From NCBI GenBank assembly GCA_933226995.1, contig CAKOFP010000282.1, positions 1-15,756 of the forward strand: a stretch of DNA of 15,756 nt, in the 5' to 3' direction. Under the pieces are notes generated by a model. It was not told where the DNA came from. It saw only the letters and a list, made by a program, of their open reading frames with translations, and made no database searches. A program made the translations under genes and the position numbers. The stretch is from Candidatus Nitrosopolaris rasttigaisensis (GTDB lineage: Archaea > Thermoproteota > Nitrososphaeria > Nitrososphaerales > Nitrososphaeraceae). Below are positions 7,454-15,756 of this stretch, piece after piece (position 1 is the stretch's first letter; each line of letters opens with the position of its first letter).

Positions 7454-8860
7454 TCAACCTATCAACATATGGCTAGAAAACTCATGGATTTTTACTCTTA
7501 TTCTGTCGCCTAGTTGAATCTGACAGCCTGGTGAGCGGGGAACATGTATGGGCTTGTACGTATAGTTCCTCCCCTGTAACCACCTAATATCTATTTGATC
7601 AACAATTATTTCACCTTCCCACCCTTTCCAAAATGCGTTACGTTTCAAAGCAATACTATTAATCAGCAAATGCATCTGCTTACTTCTGGCTTTTATAATC
7701 TGGGAACTTAGCTTCTTAAACTTTGCAGCCGCCGTTCCAGGTCTCGCACTGTATTTAGAGATATTGACAACGTCGGGCTCTGTGGCTTTTATTATCTCAA
7801 GAGTTCTCTCGAAATCTTCCATTGTCTCAGAGGGGAAACCAACAATCACGTCAGTAGCGATGGTCACTTCCGGAATTCTGCTCCTAAATGTTTTGACTGC
7901 GTCAACGAATATTTTCGCGCTATGGCCTCTTTTCATTTTCCTAAGAATCACGTCGCTACCGCTTTGGACTGGAATATGTAAAAACTTGAAGATCCTGTCG
8001 CTTTCTACGAAGAGCTCTGCCAACCTCTCCGTCATGTTCGTAAGAAACATGGGATTCATCATCCCGACTCGAATTTTATAGTCGCCCTTTATGCTAACAC
8101 ATGATTCAAGGAGTTCAATCAGATTTGATCCGATGTCTTTTCCATAACAGCCGTTGTCGGTTGAACTAAGCCAAATCTCTTTGCAACCGTCATTGACATC
8201 GTGTCGAAATTGCCGTAGTATATCGCCTATGCGATAACTTCTCAATTGCCCTTTTGCGAGTTTCGTCTGGCAGAATGTGCATCCACTCATACATCCGCTG
8301 GCTATTTCTATTATGCTAGTCACAGGATTAACTCGTACTCTAGGTAGGTTAACTTTGTCAGACACCGAATCCTCGAGAGCTACTGCTCGTCGTCCAGAAA
8401 TTGTGGATTTTACAACATCTATTGTGCGATTAATAGCATGGGGTCCAAGCAAAGAAGCTGTAGGATACGTAGTTTCTAGAAGTTTCTTGTTTGCCTTGGG
8501 AAGGCAACCGGCAATTATCAAAGGTTTTCCTGTTTTCATTAATTGGCCTACTCTGTGAAGCATTTTGTGTTCGGTTACGTCTTTTACAGAACATGTTACG
8601 ATAATATTCAGAAAACTGTCCCTTTCGTTATTCCCTAAGTGATAACCACTCTCCTTTAAGAGCCCGCTTATCATTTCGGAATCACCCATGCTCGCCGCGC
8701 AGCCGTATGCTTCTACCCATATTTTCATATTCTTAGAACGATCACCTAACGAGTCTGACAAAGCTTGCCAGCTTGCGTCATGAGTAGTCGTTGGAATATT
8801 CGGGCGTTTGATCAAAGACGGTATCTTTTCAATTAGACTTGGTTGTAAGGAATGAAACAA
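7454..8860 (-). CDS. tRNA N6-threonylcarbamoyladenosine (t6A37) methylthiotransferase, MtaB/CDKAL1 family
   Basis: Radical-SAM enzyme adding a methylthio group to t6A at position 37 of ANN-decoding tRNAs. Three domains are visible. The UPF0004 domain starts at MKIWVEAYGC (45-54), with auxiliary-cluster cysteines 54, 90 (VTCSV) and 119 (GCLP). The radical-SAM core has SGCMSGCTFC (188-197), cysteines 190, 194 and 197. A C-terminal TRAM-like RNA-binding domain spans about 412-468. Length 468 includes 44 residues before the normal start. Either ATG 8860 or ATG 8728 could begin the protein; a TATA-like box at 8893-8900 favours 8860 with a leader of about 9 nt. The arrangement resembles archaeal e-MtaB rather than MiaB. 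The neighbours are not functionally linked in an obvious way, except that t6A modification supports translation like much of the window. Confidence 0.9.
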   Translation of the reverse strand: MFHSLQPSLIEKIPSLIKRPNIPTTTHDASWQALSDSLGDRSKNMKIWVEAYGCAASMGDSEMISGLLKESGYHLGNNERDSFLNIIVTCSVKDVTEHKMLHRVGQLMKTGKPLIIAGCLPKANKKLLETTYPTASLLGPHAINRTIDVVKSTISGRRAVALEDSVSDKVNLPRVRVNPVTSIIEIASGCMSGCTFCQTKLAKGQLRSYRIGDILRQFRHDVNDGCKEIWLSSTDNGCYGKDIGSNLIELLESCVSIKGDYKIRVGMMNPMFLTNMTERLAELFVESDRIFKFLHIPVQSGSDVILRKMKRGHSAKIFVDAVKTFRSRIPEVTIATDVIVGFPSETMEDFERTLEIIKATEPDVVNISKYSARPGTAAAKFKKLSSQIIKARSKQMHLLINSIALKRNAFWKGWEGEIIVDQIDIRWLQGRNYTYKPIHVPRSPGCQIQLGDRIRVKIHEFSSHMLIG

Positions 8861-8892
8861 TTCTATTGCTGTAGTCGAATGGTATTATGTGT

Positions 8893-8900
8893 AGTATAAA
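8893..8900 (-). promoter_or_regulatory. TATA-like box for the methylthiotransferase gene
   Basis: The minus strand reads TTTATACT about 33-40 nt before the ATG at 8860, implying a start of transcription near 8869 and a very short leader. It lies between the aminomutase-like gene's stop (8941) and this gene. Confidence 0.45.
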
Positions 8901-8940
8901 TCGTGTGGCGTTTTTGACGTCATCCGTTGTTGCAATCCGT

Positions 8941-10296
8941 TTAGGAAACTTTCTCCAAAGATAGTGTCCCAGAGTTCACCAATAATCGTGTAGCCTCGAG
9001 TAGATGAGTAATATCATTCTCTGTGTGCACTGAGGAGATTGCTCCCATTTTTAACGGCAGAAAAAAAATTTGATGCGACGCCATTAATCCCATGTGGTAC
9101 CTGTGGAGTAATCCCCGATCAGACATGGCCGCATCTGCAGCGTTCCTTATCCTTCTAACCTTGCTATTTAAAAAGTGAGTCAAAAATAGTGACCCTTCCC
9201 CGGTAACTTGAACGTCGATTTTGGCTTCTTTAAATATCGTGGCCAAACCATCCCTAGCTTTTGCACCAAGCTCGTTTATCCTCTGATAGATCTCGTCCCT
9301 ACTTTTATTAAGATAATTGATGGTTGCCAATCCAGCTGCCATACTCATAGGATTACAAGAATATGTTCCTCCACCTATATTGCATCTAGCCTGATTCTCT
9401 TTGATTAAGACCGGGTCAGCTAGCGACATTACCTCCTTCTTCCCGCAAACAATTCCTATTGGCATTCCCCCGCCTACAATTTTGCCAAGTGTAAAAAGAT
9501 CCGGTTTGAGGTTGTATTTCTGTGAAGCTCCACCTATGGATAATCTAAATCCAGTGACAATCTCATCCAGTATGAAAATGATATCGTTTTTTTGCGCGAA
9601 TTCTTGTAAACCCTTTATGTAACTAAGATCGGGAGTAATGCATCCTGCCCCTCCAAGTATGGGTTCCAGAATGATGCATGCTAAATCAGCGATAGCGGAT
9701 TCAAGAATCTTTATCGAAGAGTCGAGATCGTTGAAAGGTAATGATTCGACAAATTGTTCCTCTTCCGCAACAAGACCCGCTCCCTCATGTTTATGGAACG
9801 GATAGTTTACCGTCTGCATGAGTGTAGTATTGAATCCATGCCAGCCGCCGATTATCTTTGCGATGATACGCTTACGGCTCTTTGCTCTTGCGAGACGCAC
9901 CGCGTACATCGTTGCCTCAGAACCTGTGCTTGAAAAACGCAGATTCTCTGCACCGGGCATGAGTTTCTGAATTAACTCCCCTAACTCCACAGAGATTTCG
10001 TTTGCGGTCCCGTACAAAGTACCATTTCGAAGCTGTTGCGACAGTGCATTCACAACTGTACGCGGAGAGTGGCCTAGGATTAGCGACCAATGTCCCATCC
10101 AATAGTCGGTATATTCGTTGTCATCTACATCGCAGAGATTTTTGCCCTTAGCCCATTTTGAAAAGAATGGATAAGGTTTGAAAAAGCGAATGTTGTGGTT
10201 GATTCCACCCGCGAACACTTTGGTGGCTTTATGAAAGAGCCTTTTGGAGGTCTGAGTTTTACCTTCATAAGAAATGCCAAGTTCGGAATCTAACAT
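8941..10296 (-). CDS. hemL: Glutamate-1-semialdehyde 2,1-aminomutase-like class III aminotransferase
   Basis: PLP enzyme of fold type I. The likely reaction is glutamate-1-semialdehyde to 5-aminolevulinate, the tetrapyrrole precursor for haem and cobalamin. Numbering from the longest frame (TTG 10413): FAGGINHNIRFFKPYPFF (67-84) corresponds to the GGVNSPVRAF region of HemL; SSTGSEATM (161-169) binds phosphate; WHGF follows at 191-194; ILDEIVTGFR (281-290) holds the PLP-contacting Asp283; LGKIVGGGMPIG (309-320) holds the Schiff-base Lys311; GGTYSCNP (348-355) closes the site. I chose ATG 10296 because a TATAATAG box lies about 29 nt upstream and because the extra 39 residues from 10413 do not resemble HemL. 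No other hem gene is adjacent, and small changes (WHG for YHG, SCNP for SGNP) leave room for a paralogue acting on a different amino acid. Confidence 0.75.
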   Translation of the reverse strand: MLDSELGISYEGKTQTSKRLFHKATKVFAGGINHNIRFFKPYPFFSKWAKGKNLCDVDDNEYTDYWMGHWSLILGHSPRTVVNALSQQLRNGTLYGTANEISVELGELIQKLMPGAENLRFSSTGSEATMYAVRLARAKSRKRIIAKIIGGWHGFNTTLMQTVNYPFHKHEGAGLVAEEEQFVESLPFNDLDSSIKILESAIADLACIILEPILGGAGCITPDLSYIKGLQEFAQKNDIIFILDEIVTGFRLSIGGASQKYNLKPDLFTLGKIVGGGMPIGIVCGKKEVMSLADPVLIKENQARCNIGGGTYSCNPMSMAAGLATINYLNKSRDEIYQRINELGAKARDGLATIFKEAKIDVQVTGEGSLFLTHFLNSKVRRIRNAADAAMSDRGLLHRYHMGLMASHQIFFLPLKMGAISSVHTENDITHLLEATRLLVNSGTLSLEKVS

Positions 10297-10320
10297 AACT
10301 AAAAATGGAGGATAAATTGA

Positions 10321-10330
10321 TCTATTATAA
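10321..10330 (-). promoter_or_regulatory. TATA-like box inside the long frame of the aminomutase-like gene
   Basis: Minus strand TTATAATAGA, centred about 29 nt before ATG 10296, the spacing for a leaderless message. It supports the shorter start over TTG 10413 or ATG 10410. Confidence 0.4.
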
Positions 10331-10496
10331 TTTTGTGTGAGGTCGAATGGCAAATAGTCCGAGACAAGATTTATATTCGAATTTGTTGACAAATATCTAG
10401 AACGTAACATCAAGGCGGCGTTGGTGATGATCTTTGGTCATGGTGCCATTCTATGATTTACCGACCTCCAGTTGCGCTCACAATATGGGGATTCAA

Positions 10497-10508
10497 TTTA
10501 TAAAAATT
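10497..10508 (+). promoter_or_regulatory. TATA-like box for the rRNA operon
   Basis: TTTATAAAAATT is the strongest TATA match upstream of 16S. A start about 25-27 nt on would fall at 10525-10530, at the very foot of the 16S processing stem (10524-10533). Weaker AT-rich blocks further up (about 10451-10460) could be additional or alternative promoters. Confidence 0.5.
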
Positions 10509-10523
10509 GTATCCGACATTGGT

Positions 10524-10558
10524 CACATGACCCGCACAATACTACAAGTTGTCCGGCC
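10524..10558 (+). other. 5' strand of the pre-16S processing stem
   Basis: CACATGACCC (10524-10533) pairs perfectly with GGGTCATGTG (12084-12093). GCAC (10534-10537) can pair with GTGT (12077-12080), leaving AAA (12081-12083) as a three-base bulge. AGTTG (10547-10551) and CCGGCC (10553-10558) pair with CAACT and GGCCGG (12063-12073). The layout resembles the bulge-helix-bulge cut by the archaeal splicing endonuclease, although the 5' bulge is larger or irregular. Confidence 0.7.
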
Positions 10559-10585
10559 GTACTCTTTAAGTTAACAATCATATTG

Positions 10586-12055
<1,470 letters not shown>

Positions 12056-12062
12056 CGATTAA

Positions 12063-12093
12063 GGCCGGCAACTCAAGTGTAAAGGGTCATGTG
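12063..12093 (+). other. 3' strand of the pre-16S processing stem
   Basis: GGCCGG-CAACT (12063-12073), then GTGT (12077-12080), bulge AAA (12081-12083), and GGGTCATGTG (12084-12093). All pair with 10524-10558 as described for the 5' strand, so 16S would be released from a long looped-out stem. Confidence 0.7.
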
Positions 12094-12113
12094 CCATTAT
12101 ACGTACGAATGCA

Positions 12114-12138
12114 ATTCTCTGCAGGATATGCAGGGAAT
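12114..12138 (+). other. Spacer hairpin
   Basis: ATTCTCTGCA (12114-12123) pairs with TGCAGGGAAT (12129-12138) with one G-U, around a five-base loop GGATA. It is a stable ten-pair stem between the two processing stems, perhaps helping fold the precursor. Confidence 0.6.
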
Positions 12139-12207
12139 GAAGGACCGAGCCAACGCAAGTTTGCAATGACCGTCATGTATAGGATAAATCTGCATCTCTC
12201 AAATGGT

Positions 12208-12229
12208 TGTTAGACGTAATAGTCTGACA
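12208..12229 (+). other. Second spacer hairpin
   Basis: TGTTAGAC (12208-12215) pairs with GTCTGACA (12222-12229), including one wobble, around loop GTAATA. It lies just before the 23S processing stem. Confidence 0.5.
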
Positions 12230-12250
12230 GCAATGATAGATAAAATGTGG

Positions 12251-12291
12251 CTTTACAATGTTCACGTAAAGTTTCAATGCTTTAGACTACG
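12251..12291 (+). other. 5' strand of the pre-23S bulge-helix-bulge stem
   Basis: CAATGTTC (12256-12263), ACGTA (12264-12268), bulge AAG (12269-12271), TTTCAATGCTT (12272-12282), and ACTACG (12286-12291). Each pairs with the region 15286-15333 after 23S. Two three-base bulges on opposite strands flank a five-base central helix, close to the standard archaeal splicing-endonuclease substrate. Confidence 0.85.
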
Positions 12292-12297
12292 CTGGGA

Positions 12298-15250
<2,953 letters not shown>

Positions 15251-15285
15251 TTCCAATAACCCAACGCACCTGCAAGAAACTAGAC

Positions 15286-15339
15286 GTAGTGGTCAGCCAA
15301 AAAGGCAAGCATTGAAATACGTAGAGAACATTGGTAAGC
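15286..15339 (+). other. 3' strand of the pre-23S bulge-helix-bulge stem
   Basis: CGTAGT (about 15286-15291), AAGCATTGAAA (15307-15317), TACGT (15318-15322), bulge AGA (15323-15325) and GAACATTG (15326-15333) pair with 12256-12291. The outer GTAAGC partly matches GGCTTTA on the other side. Cutting at both bulges would release pre-23S. Confidence 0.85.
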
Positions 15340-15369
15340 GAGAATGCGGATTAATCTATATTTGACGGT

Positions 15370-15565
15370 CTAAACTTACGGTTTTTAGTGTAATAACGAT
15401 TAAGAGATTACCGGTTCAGTCAGTTGCGCGGAAGAAATTTTTCCCTCTTTTAGAGTTGCTGGGAGGACAGGGTGCACTTGCAACAGTATTTGTAATCAAG
15501 TTAATAACATTAAAACTGCATCGGAAATTATTAATGAACAGCCTGAGATAAAACTAATGCCCTGA
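15370..15565 (+). pseudogene. Possible frameshifted helix-turn-helix gene remnant
   Basis: Two overlapping frames each read like protein. One gives ARKKFFPLLELLGGQGALAT (15423-15485) and is open from a TGA at about 15364 without any ATG, GTG or TTG until the Leu in ELLGG. The other gives SICNQVNNIKTASEIINEQP (15485-15544), ending shortly after at TGA. Joined by a one-base shift near 15485 they resemble a winged-helix DNA-binding core, with TASEIINE as a recognition-helix-like segment. This is inference from pattern; no family was identified, and both stretches could be chance. Confidence 0.25.
15382..15451 (+). terminator. Possible rRNA operon terminator T tracts
   Basis: TTTTT at 15382-15386, then TTTTTCCCTCTTTT at 15438-15451, both after the 23S processing stem. 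Such pyrimidine tracts suit archaeal intrinsic termination. Evidence is composition and position only, and the second tract overlaps the possible gene remnant. Confidence 0.4.
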
Positions 15566-15600
15566 ATGAAGCACAATTTGCACTTCATCCAGGACTGTTC
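15536..15600. other. Inverted repeats with alternative pairing
   Basis: CCTGAATGAAG (15561-15571) pairs with CTTCATCCAGG (15583-15593) with one mismatch. Outside it, GAACAG (15536-15541) pairs with CTGTTC (15595-15600). The following CCTG (15542-15545) could also take the CAGG (15590-15593) used by the inner hairpin, so two folds compete. Function unknown; it could be a terminator, an attenuator or a small RNA. Confidence 0.45.
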
Positions 15601-15664
15601 CCCATCGGTTTGGTCGATGTAATCATTATGTATCTGCAATGTAATTTAAATCATGCTGTTTTTG

Positions 15665-15696
15665 CGGAAGAAGTAAGGTTTATTGCCTTTATTCCG
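15665..15696. repeat. Imperfect hairpin near the window end
   Basis: CGGAA (15665-15669) pairs with TTCCG (15692-15696), and inside it TAAGG pairs with CCTTTA with a one-base bulge around loop TTTATTG. It precedes or overlaps the possible gene start at 15683. Confidence 0.4.
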
Positions 15697-15756
15697 TGAA
15701 GAAGAAGATATTTTAAAGAGGAACATGTATATCACTTGGCTAATATTGAGCGGCGA
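15683..15756 (+). CDS. Possible start of an unrecognised protein (partial)
   Basis: From TTG 15683 the frame reads MPLFREEEDILKRNMYITWL and stays open to the window edge; an ATG at 15725 in the same frame is preceded by AAAGAGGAAC, a fair ribosome site, and by the AT-rich GATATTTTAAAG. Only 10-25 residues are visible, so no family can be named. The minus strand is also open from the edge to about 15650 and could be the tail of a gene from the other side. Weak call. Confidence 0.3.
   Translation, partial: MPLFREEEDILKRNMYITWLILSG

Larger units (their letters stand above)
12056..12297 (+). other. 16S-23S spacer without tRNA
   Basis: About 242 nt. It has no tRNA-Ala, in line with Thaumarchaeota and unlike many Euryarchaeota. 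It contains the 3' strand of the 16S stem (12063-12093), two internal hairpins (12114-12138 and 12208-12229), and the 5' strand of the 23S stem (12251-12291). Confidence 0.85.
15251..15682. other. Region downstream of 23S, no clear intact gene
   Basis: The first part (to about 15339) is the trailer carrying the processing stem. After it come T runs that may end rRNA transcription, a frame-shifted stretch that reads like a decayed helix-turn-helix protein (about 15370-15565), and hairpins at 15536-15600. I saw no 5S rRNA and no tRNA. Confidence 0.6.

Noticed and set aside
10521..10532. Palindrome GGTCA-CA-TGACC as a possible operator
   Set aside because: It is explained better as part of the 16S processing stem, whose other half is at 12084-12093.
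12216..12240. Weak C/D-box-like motifs (CTGA and AATGATA) in the spacer
   Set aside because: The order and match to C and D box consensus are poor, and no guide-length spacing is seen.

Overview
The window comes from an archaeon, most probably a member of the Thaumarchaeota (Nitrososphaerota). The clearest evidence is a full archaeal 16S rRNA, with the 5' signature TCCGGTTGATCCTGCCGG and long stretches of thaumarchaeal-type sequence. It is followed by a 23S rRNA with no tRNA in the spacer and no 5S behind it. The protein genes agree: eL39, eL31, peptidyl-tRNA hydrolase 2, aEF1B, a COG2888 zinc ribbon, a CDC48/VAT ATPase, a geranylgeranyl reductase and an aberrant FtsZ-like protein. Several genes have TATA-like boxes about 27-31 nt before the start codon and no useful Shine-Dalgarno, which suggests leaderless transcripts. 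The genus cannot be fixed from the sequence. Some of the 16S resembles non-marine lineages such as group I.1c, but that is an impression only.

Layout. Positions 1-2199, minus strand: a translation and protein-quality operon of zinc ribbon, aEF1B and CDC48, with CDC48 running off the left edge. aEF1B has an in-frame TAA stop. 2237-3424, minus: geranylgeranyl reductase for archaeal lipids. 3476-3829, plus: peptidyl-tRNA hydrolase 2. 3968-5407, plus: purF. 5408-5777: a gap with terminator-like T runs and the eL39 promoter. 5778-6319, plus: eL39-eL31. 6381-7340, minus: FtsZ-like protein. 7454-8860, minus: tRNA t6A methylthiotransferase. 8941-about 10296, minus: glutamate-1-semialdehyde aminomutase-like enzyme. 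10414-15339, plus: the rRNA operon with leader, 16S, spacer, 23S and trailer. 15340-15756: a mostly non-coding tail with a possible decayed helix-turn-helix gene, hairpins and perhaps the start of another gene.

The genes are mainly housekeeping: ribosome, tRNA modification and recycling, elongation, purine and tetrapyrrole synthesis, and lipid saturation. I found no defence system, mobile element, CRISPR array or tRNA. I see no convincing undescribed multi-gene system. The points most worth a second look are the stop codon inside aEF1B, the FtsZ-like protein lacking the tubulin/FtsZ GTPase signature, the well-preserved bulge-helix-bulge processing stem around 23S and the structured, possibly degenerate sequence after 23S.
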